Origin: Ooceraea biroi
Lineage: Eukaryota; Arthropoda; Insecta; Hymenoptera; Formicidae
Assembly (NCBI RefSeq): GCF_003672135.1
Contig: NC_039511.1
Location: 2,754,464 to 2,818,463 of the forward strand
DNA: 64,000 bases
Direction of reading: 5' to 3'
The notes under the pieces were generated by a model. That model was not told where the DNA came from. It saw nothing but the letters and a program-made list of their open reading frames with translations, and did no database searches. The translations under genes and the position numbers were made by a program. The stretch's first letter is position 1. Each line of letters begins with the position of its first letter. Positions 38,801 to 51,907 of this stretch are shown one piece after another.

Positions 38801-39440
38801 GCCGCCTCGGGGTCTCGTTCTCTTCTTGGTTCGTTATCCCGCGACCAGTCATCCTCTCCTTCGCGTCCGTAAAGCGCACGTCGTCGCTCCTCGCGAGTCA
38901 TTCTCTTCGGCGTTGTTCTCCTTGGATCATTCTTCCCCTCGTTGTTCTCCTTGAGTCGGGCTCTTCTTCTTCTTCGTCTTCGTTGTCGTCGTCGTCGTTC
39001 GTTTCTGTTGCAGTCTTCTTCGTTGCAGTCGAATATAGCCCCTCGAACCTCGGATAGAGCTCTTGGTTATCTTGTTTTCTTCCAGATGAGATGCGGATAA
39101 CGATAGGAAGATCGCATATTTACAAGTATGATGATATCGTTCGGATAATTTGTTCATGCGATACTGAATCTTCAGAGCTTTATTTATTCAACGACGAATG
39201 GAAGATCGTGAAGTACTAAACGGCGAATCATATAAAATATTAAACAATTTAAACAAGTCCAAATGTATTCTCAATTTTTTTCGACTCGCTAAGAGCTTAT
39301 CGTCGTAACTGCAATTATGAAAGATGCTGCTGCTTGCAACCAAGTTGTTCATGTCGAGCTTAATGTCATGCTACTGAAGCACCTTGGAACGGCCAAGAGG
39401 ATTAGTCTGTCTCTAATCGTACTTTTTCCACTCGCATGAA
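35803..39440. repeat. Unique flank present twice (copy 2)
   Basis: Near-identical to 13498-17130, differing by seven one-base indels and no substitution that I could find. The sequence runs on without interruption past 39440, the point where copy 1 stops at a gap. The same Arg-rich overlapping frames and GAA/CTT tracts are present. No gene is recognised. Confidence 0.9.
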
Positions 39441-42400
39441 ACTGGAGACGAAAATGTGGTCCACGACCGCGTCTCCTGGATCAGTCACGGAGGATCAGCC
39501 GGGTCGAGCGGCCGTTCGTGTCCGCGAATGGACGCAATCTCCGCGAGGCTGCCTCCGCCGAGAGCAAAAAGCTTGAAAGATCTCGGCCGCGCGTCGCGTC
39601 GCGTCGCGACCGAGCGGACAGCAGCGTCAGAAGCCAATGCCAGGAGTGTCGTTAACCTTCTTCGCGGCAACATATGGCATATATCCTGACAAGGGGCATA
39701 GAGAAGAGGAGACACCAGGGGACAGAAGGGACATTGCGGGAATCCGCCGTTTGAGGCCGGCGACGTGTTTGCTGACCGGCGCGGCGCTTAACTTGAGGAA
39801 TGCTCGGCAACGTCCCATAAAACGCGTCCGTGATTATTAAATGATCGATAGCGCAACCTTTTTCTTCATACTTGGACATCAGCTCGAGCAATATAAAATA
39901 AAAAGAAAATTACGACGTTAAGAAGGGAAGAGATACGAATGAATATTTTTATGGAAATGTGAATCAGATGGAGCTTTGATTAATTAATTAAATAATATCT
40001 CATCTAGCGATTGCGAGGAATCGATCATGTTTTAGATATCACGCTTGCTCCTAACGACCAGGTTGTTTTTTCTGTTCACGGAACCGATCTCCGGCTACGG
40101 GATTTTCTGCGCGTGTGACCGCCACGTCGCGTCACGTTTGCGACTGCTTGCAACATGAAGAAGAGCCGCACGCATGGAATACTGACGAAGGGCCGGAGCG
40201 GAATAATCACCCCATCGTATACGCGTGGATTCTGGGTTCCTCTCTCGCTCGAACGTAAATACCCGCGTCGTTATCTCGGCCAAGTCGCGGACGTACGATG
40301 AGGATGAGCACGCGGATGATCGTGCCACGGGTGGCAAGTGGCTGGCACGTCGCGCCTGATGACCGGCGCCGAATCAGGTGGCCCGTGTGAAGTGTCATTT
40401 AAATATACATGAAGCTGAGAGATGGGATCCCGTGGACGGCGAGCTACGAGCTTCCGAGGACGTGCCGTGCCGATTACAAATCTGCCGATTTTCCGCGCGA
40501 TGCTCCTCTCGCGGCGTAAAGTCGCGATTTCATAGGTCCGACGGGAATCCCTCGTCAAGTTTATTGTTGAGAATGATGTTACGAGGAGCAGGTACATCGT
40601 GAGAGTTTCCGTACGCAACACGCGAGACTTATCCGGAATTTCAAATGGAGATTACGGACAAACGGGAACTGAATTGCGAAATCTCCGTAAAATCTTCTAA
40701 TTGTCCTGACGAATCTGGAAGATTGGCGAGGAAAGTAATGATATATATGGGAATGAAAGCGGAAATGAGTAATACTCTGAAAGATTGGCTGAATTCGGCC
40801 AGGGCACGTCTCGCGCTGCACCTTGCGTGGGCTTCAGGCACCCTTCGTCATTATTGCTCGCTGGCGAAGCCTCAGCTCATCTTTCAGGCGAACTTCGACT
40901 TCGGAGAAAGGCACACCTTTCGAAGCCGCGTCTCGCCGAACAATTCATTCCTTTATTTATCGTAGAATGCGTCGTGCGATACTACACCTGCAGCGCGTCT
41001 CGGAATATAGACAGATGTATGCGCGACGTGTCATAAACGTTGACTTTAGAAGCAGAAGTCGGTGTAGTGGATATTAATGGCTGGAATATAACGCGACGCG
41101 CGATGCACGTGATGTGGCTCGCGGCGAAACTTTTCATAGATTGACGTTGCAATGTAATTGAGATGAGAATTAATTCACGCGGAAACCAAATTTCTTGACA
41201 GCGCAGGAAAGCTACTCTTCTTGAAGCGACAACGAAGCTATTAATCTTGGTATCGAGCGTCCAAAATATATGACAAAGTCGCTTAAGCAACGCTTTAATT
41301 AATTTAACCATAACCGCATTAATGCGGCTGTTATTAATAAAAATAATGAAATAAAACATTATCTTTCTAACATTATTTGCGATATTATTAGTCGTAATCG
41401 ATTGATTTAAATCAGAACAAGCGCTCTAAGTTGTTATCGCAAAAATGTCGCTGCCTGAGGAATTAATAATGACGCGCGCCTTTCGCAGGGAACTAATTTT
41501 ATCCGAGAGAAACCATTTCCTGCGTCAATCGTATCACGCGTGCTCGTGACGCCTCGTCTACCTATGTGTTCGAGTGCATCGTCTTGGCGCGATGTAGCCT
41601 TGAACGATCAACAGAAGGCCAAGGTATACATGGCGTCGGGGCGCTAAAAAATGCCCGCGCCGAGCGGTAGGCTCGGTTCACCGGCCGCGATAATTAGTAG
41701 CTCGTTGATTTTTCCAGAGAGACATAACTCATCATCCGTCAACGTAGACTACCCGCTGAGACTCCGGGAAGGAAGAAAGTGAGGAAGATAGAGAGAAAGG
41801 GAGAAAGAGGGAGAGAAAAAGAGAGAGAGTATGCAAGATCGTGCGAGCGCGAGAACGCGCACAGGGAAGCTACGTCATTTTCTGCGCGATTTCCCAAACA
41901 AATTACACGGTGCATGCTAGACTCCGCGCTGTCTAACTTAGAAGCTGCAATTTACCCCGAAGATCTATGCGTCTTCTTCCGAGGAGGAGGGATAAAGCGT
42001 CATTATCTTCCACTGTGATAAAATTTTCTCAGGAAGGAAATCTCGAACGACGCGTCATCGTCTGGAAAAGCGAGGATGTCGATGGAATAATTTCTCTCTT
42101 ATATTATCTTATATTAGCGCGCTTTTCCGTTAATGACGCGGGAAGAATGGAAAGTCGACTGGACGAGAGAACAATGGATTGTATGAAACGATCGAAAAGT
42201 CGTTTCTTCACGTAGGAAAAGAGCGCGGGACGCAACGCGTACAAAGTACGATCGGAAAAATTTCGTAGAAGTGCCATCTCATTCGGGGTCGCGAAAAAAG
42301 CCACGGTTCATCATCGCCTCGTGTGTGATGTAAACACGTAACTGAAGAAAAAACTCATGCGCATGGATGCGAGTTTCTTGTCGGGAAGACTGTGTGCTCT

Positions 42401-43495
42401 CGCGCTGAAAAGTGCAAGCTGCGGAAGGTGGCAAAAACGGGAACAAAGTCTGGCCGGCCGAGAGCATCGAATACGTAATTACTTGACTCGTCAATTTTCG
42501 AGCTCTCGCAAACAATAACTTATCACGTCATGCCGTTATTATATCTACTGCACGCGTTCGTCTGCGCGCCTACGCGAGAGGGTAGTTTGCATAATCGCGC
42601 GTATATGTGGGCAGAAGTATGTAAACGACGTAATGACGAGAGCCCCGCGCGCTCTTCTCAGCGAGCTAAACTGCAGAGAAAGAATCTCAGCTGCAGAGGA
42701 GAAACGAGGCTTCTGTCGCGAGCTGGAGAACAACTCGCGTCAGGGTCAAGTCTCGGAAGAGCGCGGGAAGCGCGCTGCGCCGCGCGGAATCCGCGAGCGG
42801 AGTAGCGATCGTAAGTTATCCGGCGACGCGTGCGATTGTACGAGCCCGTGTGCGTGCGTACACGCGCGCATTAAGAGTCGCATTGAGGCAATACCGAATT
42901 ACTAGGAACCTGTATCACGAGCGGTTCTTATTACTTACGCGCGCCGTCGCCGCGAGATATCTCGCAGCGAGAGATGCTGCGGCGGGACGCAGCTGCGCGG
43001 CCGAATGCATTTAATGCGGATACGTCATGCGGCGCGGGGAGCGGCCATCAAGGCATACCGGGCATCTTAGATGAGTGCACTCTCCGCAGGTAGCAACGTT
43101 GACAGACGGTGAGTTACGCCGCAACGGAAAAATCGGGTTTAACTGTCCGGACTCGCGCACGTTGACGGCAGCCCCGATGATTAGATCCTGGAGATCCACC
43201 TCGCGCAGCTGCAAGGCTCGCGCGTTGCTTTCAAGTTGTTTTCTTGTTGAATAGCAAAATGATTTTAGCATAATAATAGATATATTTAAATTATAATAAA
43301 ATAATAAAATAAGTAATATAATATAATGACACTCCGTTTAAAAAGAGACAATAACGATAATGTATCTTAATTATTCAATGCCATTATTTTAATTGCTGTT
43401 AAAGGATGCGCGTAAGGAATCCATCGTAGAGGATCGTTAAAGATCTCAGAATTTCATCTCTCTCTACGTTATTATTTTCGTGTATTTCCTGTTTC
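39441..43495. other. Gene-poor tract, no recognised gene
   Basis: Unique sequence. A purine-only tract rich in GA lies at about 41780-41830, and CpG-rich blocks at 42540-42960. Short frames on both strands resemble no known protein. Nothing supports an RNA gene. Confidence 0.55.
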
Positions 43496-43499
43496 TTAA

Positions 43500-44218
43500 G
43501 GGGGGAGCCTGCTTTAGAACGCTGAAAATAAGGTATATTTTACGAATTGTTTTTGGAGAAACTATACAGCGGATCATTATAAAACTTTTATGCATTTATT
43601 AGTACATGTTTAAAGATAAAAAAATTATTTTTCGATTTGAATATATCGCTTGTAGAGGTCGTCCTGGAGAAATCTTAGTGCAGCCGCGTCGCCGGCATTG
43701 CAAATTGGTGAGCATTCTCCTGCCTCCAAATTTCGTCTAAACTGAAAAATTGAAATGTGTTCTCGTTATTTATGAATTCCCATCGTCGATGAACCAAAGA
43801 GAGAAGAAAAAAGTTGAAAAGTGCCAAAATGGTGGAGCTTAGAACACAAAAGTACGATTTTTAGGCAAAGTTGTTGAACTTTTTCATGCAAAAGTAATTG
43901 TTTAACTTAATGTTTTTATGAATATTAAAGGTTCATCGACGATGGGAATTCATAAATAACGAGAAAATATTTCAATTTTTTAGTTTGGATGAAATTTGGA
44001 GGCAGGAGAATGCTCACCAATTTACAATGCCGGCTGCACTAAGATGCCTCCAGGACGACCTCTACAGGCGATATATTCAAATCAAAAAATAATTTTTTTG
44101 TCTTTAAACATGTACTAATAAATGCATCAAAGTTTTATAATGATCCGCTGTATAGTTTCTCCAAAAAACATTCGTAAAATTATACCTTATTTTCAACGTT
44201 CTAAAGCAGGCTCCCCCC
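43500..44218. mobile_element. TTAA-flanked hairpin MITE, copy 1
   Basis: 719 bp between two TTAA sites (43496-43499 and 44219-44222). It starts GGGGGGAGCCTGCTTTAGAA and ends with the inverse. The arms are almost 300 bp each (about 43500-43796 and 43928-44218) and pair nearly throughout, leaving a loop of about 130 bp. No transposase frame is present. The TTAA target resembles that of piggyBac and some other superfamilies, but the G-run end is not the usual piggyBac end, so the family is uncertain. Confidence 0.88.
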
Positions 44219-44222
44219 TTAA

Positions 44223-47041
44223 ATGATGACAGTTTCGGAAAAATCTCGTTCTATGTATCGAGTGATTACGTGTCTACGAGCTGGCGGAGCAAATTGCGCG
44301 AGACGTGCATCAGTGAGGGGTGGCTGCATCGTGGCAAAGGATGAACTCGGTGGTGCACCTCGGTCGGGCGCAAATGCTCCTCGTTACAGCACACGACGTG
44401 TACGTACGTACCTACACGCGTATCTCGTCTCGTAAGTCGGCCGTTCACTTTTATTATTCCCCGTTTTACGGCAGGAAGTCATTACCGCATGCAGATTCGC
44501 GGTGTGCCGAAGGCCGAAGGGCAATCGCGGGGGTTGGTAAAAAGCAAACCGCATGCGGCTCCCTCGTACGCCACCGCGCCTCCAGGAACGAGACACGTAC
44601 GTGCGCGCTTTCGATACGCTTGCACGTATAGTACACTACAAGGCGAATCCGGTCTCCTCGTTAAACGCGAACGCGGCGCGTTCTACGGACGTTACATAAT
44701 AGGCCGAAGCACTCTGCCCAGAGCACTCTGAGAATGCGACCTATCCCTATCCCCTGAGCTGTTACAATTAGAAATGCACGTGCGTTTGCCCTTTTCTAAT
44801 ATTCACACGGCAACTTGCTGATTTTCGTGCGGAACGTAAATGTATGGATTTCTGTAATGTAATGGAGAAATGTACATAAAATAATGATGATTTAATGCAA
44901 CGTACCGACAGCGTAGATAATATACATATACGCCTATGTCTGTCATATATGATTTGTTCGTGTAGGAGATTATTCTTCTTCTGATAACGTACCGGTTTTG
45001 CTGCGGATATTTATTGCCCGAAGCGCATCTAGAAGATTGTTTCGGAAACGCATGAGTCAAAGTGACAGGGTAACCCGTCCCGAATAAAAAGCGACAGTGA
45101 AAGAGCGGCTATCGGTAGAAATGAAGGATCGCACGGTGACGTTGGTTACGCTCCGCGTAAGTGCATTTGAGAATACGCCCATTTATCATCTCGGCCGGCC
45201 GAAGGCTGGTCGCTGCGAAGAGAAAGAAATAGGAAGATTGACGTACAATGCTCGCGCGGAGGTGATTCAGAACGGGTAATCCTTGGCGAATTTCTTTTTG
45301 ACATTTTCTGCGCGCGATTCAGTTCCAGCCGACGCGTATTATGCATCACGCGGTGCAAAGACCTGCGCGAGTTATCCAAGGCTACACACGCCGACACCGC
45401 AAAAATGCCGAATCGGTGTTCGGTGACGGCGTGAACGTTCCAGGAAGATTTGATACTCGAACAGTTGTTACGTAATCCGATTAGAACGACTGAAGTAATC
45501 CGCTTACGATAAAAGTAAATAATTGGAATCAAGGAGAAAGAAATCAGGAACCTTCGAAGCGATACTTGCCTTACTTTGAAGACACGGACCTTGTAACTAT
45601 ACGCAACATATAATAACAAATAGATATTAATCCCTCTCAACTTTGATGTGATTTGAAATTCTGCCTTCTTGAAATTCCTTATGCAAGCAATAAGTCAGGA
45701 AACATAAGCTGAGGCATTACCAGCCAATTACAGAACTTCAGATTCTTTCTATCCGCGCATGTTGTTTTCCTTCGCGCGGAATGCGAGAGAAAGGTGGTCG
45801 CGAGCCCTTTCACGGGTCCACGGAATAAATCCCGTGGTGCAGAGGAGGAGAGACGCGCGACAATGGTCAGTCCGGATACCAAGACGCACGAACGACCAGC
45901 GGCCTTTGGGCAATCTATTCGATTACCACGAATTCTCGTATCCTTCTGCCCCATCGCGAGTCTCCGCTTCCTCGCCAGAGAGCGAGACACCAGACTCTCG
46001 TGATCGTGTTCACAAATTCTTCCCCCGAGCCACACGGCGATTCCCATGTATCGTGAACTGTCTCCTTTCGTTTCGGCGAGATCGCGCGTAAATTCCCTCG
46101 GGTGGAATCTCGCGCCCGGCGCCCGGAGTTTGGACGAGGGTTTTGCCGAAGTTACTGAAGCATTCGCGATCTGGGTGTCCCGTGTTCCTTTCCTCGATAG
46201 ACTCTTTTGGAGAAATAAGGTGAAAAAATCCGCAATATTGGAATTGTTTAAAATCGTAAAATAAAATGACGAAATTATATTAGAAATATGTTTTATTATG
46301 TTATTGTGCTATATGACTATGCTGTCTTAAACCTAAGTGGTATGGTCAATTGAGAAAAGAAGCAGTCCCCTGCATCGTAGGAGGAACGCAACTTCCGTCA
46401 TTACTCGTAACACGGACGAGGAAACGAGGACAAAGCCTCCAGGCTGCGAAGGGTCGTTGTATCCTGGAGACGATCCTTATACGATCGAAGAGCCGCAAGG
46501 CAGCATTGTCTCAACATTTTTCTTGCCTCTAAGAGAAGAGGCTCCTCGCGTGCGAGTTATATAACAAAATGGTCGCTCGTGCTCTAAGTGTCGTTACGCG
46601 CGCGTGTGTATGTATGTATATACGTAGCATACATACACACACAAGCCCCGATACGCGTCATCGTGTCGGCACGTAAGATAGGAAGGGTTGGTTCCACGTG
46701 CCCTACGTTAGGCTAGGTTAAAACGATCGGGTCTTTAACCGAGTCGAGGGAATGTCGACCAACTAGACAGATCTCTCAAGGCATCTCAAGATATATTTCA
46801 AGATATGGATTGCACAGAAAAAATTAATTAAATTAAATTAAATCAATTAAAGAGATTTGGTAATTGATAACAGACAGATAGATCGATGGATACCTAAACA
46901 AAAAATACTATTTTAATTTTTACAATCAGCAAGGAACTCAAATTATTTAGATTTATCTTGCTATCACTGGAACTCGTCGTTGGAATTCCCGCTCGCTCGT
47001 TACGGCGTCCAGAATCGAAGAACTCCATACCAAGGATCGTC
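44223..47041. other. Gene-poor tract, no recognised gene
   Basis: Unique sequence. A short hairpin of TG/TA repeats lies at 46604-46640 (13-bp stem, 11-base loop). Frames of up to 164 codons (45146-45640 minus) have no recognisable domain. No RNA gene was seen. Confidence 0.55.
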
Positions 47042-47044
47042 TGA

Positions 47045-47273
47045 CAAGGGAAGGTTTTTAGGTGTTACACTCGGATTTCAAAAATTTTTTGCATGCAGGT
47101 AGGGAAGTCCCCAAATAGAAGAAAAAAAATAAAAGTAGCGGCCCAAATGCATATTTGCGCGCTACGTGCGCAATTTTCGATGTTAGGTTAATTACTCAAA
47201 AATGTTATTTCCAATCGAATTCTTTACATTTTTTATTTCACCTAATGCACATTTATATTGCTTTGAATAATTT

Positions 47274-47306
<33 letters not shown>

Positions 47307-47816
47307 TTAGAAAATACGAGCGTCTAATGTAATCTCGTGCCGCGCGAGCACAGTGCGTATAAAAGGCCCATTGCTCAAAAATGGTATTTGCATCGTAACT
47401 TTTTTAATTTTTTACTGCAACTGCCAATGCACACAATTTGGAATAATTGTACATTGCGCAAATCGTAGTTTGCTCTTTCTACGTGATTTATTGTATGCGA
47501 CTTTAAACAGATTTGATCAGAATCCATAACGAGGACATAAAAGATCTGGTCAAGGGAGGTTTTTAATTCTCTCAGTTTTAATTTTGGTTTTGATTTCTTT
47601 TCAAAGCGTTGTGCATTAGATGAAATAAAAAATGTAAAGAATTCGATTGGAAATAGCATTTTTGAGTAATTAACCTAACATCGAAAATTACGCACGTAGC
47701 GCGCAAATATGCATTTGGGCCGCTACCTTTATAATTTTTCTTCTATTTGGGGACCTCCCTATCTGCATGCAAAAAATTTTTGAAATCCGAGTGTAACACC
47801 TAAAAACCTTTCCTTG
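47045..47816. mobile_element. Foldback MITE, 3-bp TGA duplication
   Basis: 772-bp relative of the element at 24499-25322, in the same internal orientation. It starts CAAGGGAAGG and ends CCTTTCCTTG, with long inverted arms. It is flanked by TGA at 47042-47044 and 47817-47819, whereas the other copy is flanked by TCA. The central GT/GC tract is shorter and the TATAAAA is kept at 47358-47364. No transposase is present. Confidence 0.85.
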
Positions 47817-47819
47817 TGA

Positions 47820-50481
47820 GTCCGCTTCTCGTCATCCCGCAAGAAGAAGCAATCTCAGAGGGGCCTTGCTCCGAAGCGGTCCCCATCGCGAACTTTACTC
47901 TTGAATAGCCGGGACTTATTGTCGCCTCGTTGTCCGCAGAGTTCGTGATGAAACGGTACAATTGATTATCCATGCAGGGATAATCGCGAGCCGCACTTGA
48001 AAGAGGTCTCATCGCATACGAAACCGCTCGGAAGAGGCGTGTCGCGTCGATGAAAGGATTCTCATTGCGCGCTGCCTTCGTTCGTTCGCCCTCTTGAGCG
48101 TCGCTCTGGCGTACGAGAACATTCGCGATCGATAAAACGGACGTCCGACTGCGAAGCTCCTCTCGTTCCGCTTCGATAAGATCGACAGGCGGTTTGCGGG
48201 CACGGCGAGCGTCGTTGCGTGTGAACGAATGCGTGCTCCCCGCATTCAGATCGCAGATATAAATTCAACCTCGACAATCGGTATCGGTCATTAGAAATAT
48301 CATTTTTTTAGAGCAGTCCACAAGCAGGTCCGCAGATGCGCGCAATTTGCACGTTAAGATGGGATATAACGATATCGCGATCGCGCGCTACGGTCCAATT
48401 CAAGTTGAACATGGGAGAAGCATCGCGATTCTCGAATCTCGGTAAGGCGATACGCTGATATCCCAGATAGCTCTGATAACCGGAGTGTCCTGTAACCCAG
48501 TATAGTGAGATTTTCTCGATCCTACTTAAGATTGCGCGAGCTGCACGCGCGTGAAGCAAGTGTCGTTGCGTATCTCGTGGAAATTATGCAACCAATTTGC
48601 GAATAATGAGCGTACAGGAATCCCTCGGGATCAAACGACGACGATGCAGTGAACGTCTCTGCGGGTTCTCACCGAGCTGAGAGCTGATGCTCGGCCTTAG
48701 AAGCCGCCTAGAAGCGGCCCTTGAGAGGCAAACGAAGTCGGGGTGACTTGTGTAATCTCCGACGTGCCCCGTCGTCCTCCTCGCGCGCTTCCTCGGGCGC
48801 TACGACCGTGCCGGGAGAGGCGGCAGCCTCTCTACATCGCGCGGGTACACATTGTGCGTGCCGGACAGGCTGCGGCAGAGAAAGGAGGAAAGAGAAACGC
48901 AGGAACGGACGTGCGGTGAAAATTAATGAAACCGAGAAATTCATGGATGTCTCATCGCAATTCTTTTCGTGCGCGAGAAGAAGCTGTGAAAAAATATAAC
49001 GCGTGAAGATGAAGTTGAAGACCGTGATGTTGCGATCGACTGATTGAGTTACTATGTTTTATCTATTGGTGGCACTGCGAGGAGAGGAAATCCGCGCCTG
49101 ATGAAGGGGAGGGAACAGCATGTGTACTCGGCACTAGTATTTCTTCCTCCAGTTAGCGACGTTAAATTTTCGATCGTTCGATGTGTTTTAGCATAAAACT
49201 ACACGATTTTACGTTACTCTACATTTGTCAGAACGGTACAGCAAAAAATCACCTTTCTGTCACCGTTTCAAGTTATATGTTGCACGTGGAAGAGATGGGG
49301 CGTCGTCGAAGACAACCGCGGCGTTATTTATGCAACCGCACACGCGTTTCTACATTAAGCAGAGGCATCGCGGACCAGCCGACTCTGAATCATTCATTCG
49401 TCCCGTCTGCGACGCACCGCCCGCCACACTCTCGTGGGTTCCTTTGTCGTCCCCCGTACATATCGCGGTTGATATTGCACAATGCTGCACAATACCGCAT
49501 CGCCGAGGCGTAGGCAGAACACGATCGAGAGGGATTTCTTCTTCGGGCGATCTGCGTCTCTCGTTAAAATATTCTTGCGCACCGTCTCGCTCATTCCGAT
49601 CATTCTATTCTGGAATTTCTCCACTTCGCGAAGATTAACATGTGTAATTAACAGAAGTTGATGGAATTTATATGAACGTAAACTCTTACTTTATCTACTT
49701 GCGATTAATAAAAAAATTCATCAAAGTGCTCGAAAAATTAATAATTGAAAATATGAATTAATTGTAATGATTACTACATTACATAAATTAAATCAATAAC
49801 GAAGCATCGAAATGACTAAACAAAATCGTTATCTGTATTTTATCTCTCATCCTCTTTCCTGGATCTTCGCACTGGGAATACCTCGAGGAGCATTTAATTC
49901 GCCGTCGATGCTCCCTCGTCAGGGACGCCCGTCGACGCGTGCTAACGAGCGTCATACAGCGCGCGGGAAAAGCGCGAGGGTTCCGATTGACGGCGCGATT
50001 ACTTTCCCAAGGTAGAGATGCAGGTATCGGCAAGGTGTGGGCAAGGTCGTGGTACGCCACGCCGGAACTCCGACTTTATTCCTCGCGAGTGGTGTTCCCG
50101 GGCGTTGCGCCGGAGGCGCGCGAGCGTGTTCTCGCGCCCGGGATACCCCCCGACAATGGCCGGTCCGCGGGCTCGCTCGCGTGTAAGCGGCAAGGCTATC
50201 GATATACGCCGATCGATTTAATATATCGGCGGGTTGCGCAACGGGCTGCCGTGCATTCACCCTGAAAGCGGCGCACTTGCTTCTCTCTCGCCGGCCGTGC
50301 AGGAAGGTGTCGGTCGTGAGCGGTACATACGGGCAAGGGGGCAGGGGGGATATTCGCAGTCGATCCCCGATGCAAGATACCGTGCCGCGCGATTGTTTAT
50401 TCAGGACTCCCCTTGCCGCGCAACTCTTGCTCATTATTGCTAATGCGGCACAGACTCGGCTCCCGTCCAGGCTGATCCACC
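47820..50481. other. Gene-poor tract, no recognised gene
   Basis: CpG-rich unique sequence at 47820-48960 and 49900-50480, with an AT-rich part near 49640-49800. Frames of up to 160 codons (49952-50434 minus) overlap other frames and are Arg/Pro/Ala-rich. Nothing is recognised. Confidence 0.55.
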
Positions 50482-51142
50482 GTTAAAAATTGTGCGTCCA
50501 TGTGTTAAAATTTTCTTGTGTTGCCATGTTTTGAATACTACTTCAATGTAAAATTAACATACAACTGATATGTTATTATTTTTATAACAATTTTATATGT
50601 TACATTAATGTTAACTTCATAACTTAACATTTTGTGTATGTCTCTTAGAAATGGAATATTATTTGAAATGCTTTTAACACAATAATTTTAAACAATCAAC
50701 ATGTCACAAAGTCAGTCTAACATTCTAAAAGAAGTTAAAGTAAATCTTCAAATAATCATGAACTTTGACATATAAAATAATCAAATTTACTAAAATTAAA
50801 TGTTTCTATCAAAAATAATTTAAGTTGAAATAATTACTATCATGTGTTAATATAACATAAAAAGTAAATGTTCATATTGTATGAACGAAAATGTTCTATC
50901 AACTTTTCTGATGAGTTATTGTAACTTCTCTTCCATGTAGTTTTCAATTACTTTGTATGTTATTTTTACATCACACTTAAAGTTACAATAACAAAAATAA
51001 ATGTAAAGTATTGTGTTAATTACTTAGCATTTCTAGTTTGTCAAAAAGTAACATATGACGAATGAGTTACTTTAACTTAAAATTTAGAGTGGACTTTCTG
51101 GGACGTGCAAAAAATGTTAAAATTAACATTTTATTTTTTACT
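50482..51142. repeat. AT-rich island, possibly a decayed MITE
   Basis: About 660 bp of sharply AT-rich DNA set between CpG-rich flanks. The short motifs TGTTAA and TTAACAT recur throughout. The end carries a self-complementary ATGTTAAAATTAACAT just before TTTTATTTTTTACTG. The start (GTTAAAAATTGTGCGTCC) resembles the inverse of the end region loosely. The sharp boundaries suggest an inserted element, but no clean target duplication was found. Confidence 0.4.
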
Positions 51143-51905
51143 GTGTAATGATGAGTCTGAGAGAGGCAACCCGCTTCGAGAAAGGTGGAAACGTCAAAAC
51201 GAGAATTCGGAGAGTTCTTCAGTTGACTGCGCGAGTTTTCCGGTGCATTCGGGAGCTCGCGGATGCCAGATGTGCTGCATTTTTGATCGGTAGGGGATCA
51301 CGCGCGGTCCCGAGCAAGAGAAATCGCCTTTGTCGGCGCAATGAAATATCAAGAGCCGTAATGCGCGACGTACACGAGTAGTTACAGGAAAATATATGTA
51401 ATCCCCGGCCGAACGTGTAATTCGAATCTATATACATTTATTCATATACGTGTAATTATCTCGGCGGGGGTAATGACGATAATCGCAGGCATTTAACTTG
51501 GCGCGCGTCTACGCCGCGGTGACTAATATTCATCCTCACCCCCGATGCTCGCGCGAATTTTTCCGGTTGCCCGTGACAACGATTATTTATCTCCGGTATT
51601 TATTGCCTTCAAAATAATCCCTCGCCTCTCGCGCTTCAGCTCGCTCATTTGTAAATGTGTCGAACGTTTTACTCGCACACGCACGTCCGCATCTGGCCGC
51701 GAGATCTCTTCTCTCCGCATGTGCGAATCGTGCGTGTGGCATCTGCATGAGTCAGGTGCGAGACTGCGAGGAAGACGCTCGCGAAAATGCAACTTGCGCA
51801 TCCGGCGCGTTGCCGCTCGAGGCGTTCCCTCAGGGGACCCTATCGACAATCTAGACGATCGGATCGTCTAGACTAATCTTTAATTAATTTAGATATAATG
51901 TAACA
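51143..51905. other. No recognised gene; short hairpin at its end
   Basis: CpG-rich unique sequence with short overlapping frames. At 51850-51872 an 11-bp inverted repeat around a single G (TCTAGACGATC and its inverse) forms a tight hairpin, about 35 bp before the mariner insertion. It is too short and too lone to call a functional site. Confidence 0.5.
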
Positions 51906-51907
51906 TA

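Noticed and set aside
49952..50434. 160-codon minus-strand frame
   Set aside because: Composition-driven frame in CpG-rich DNA overlapped by several others; no domain seen.
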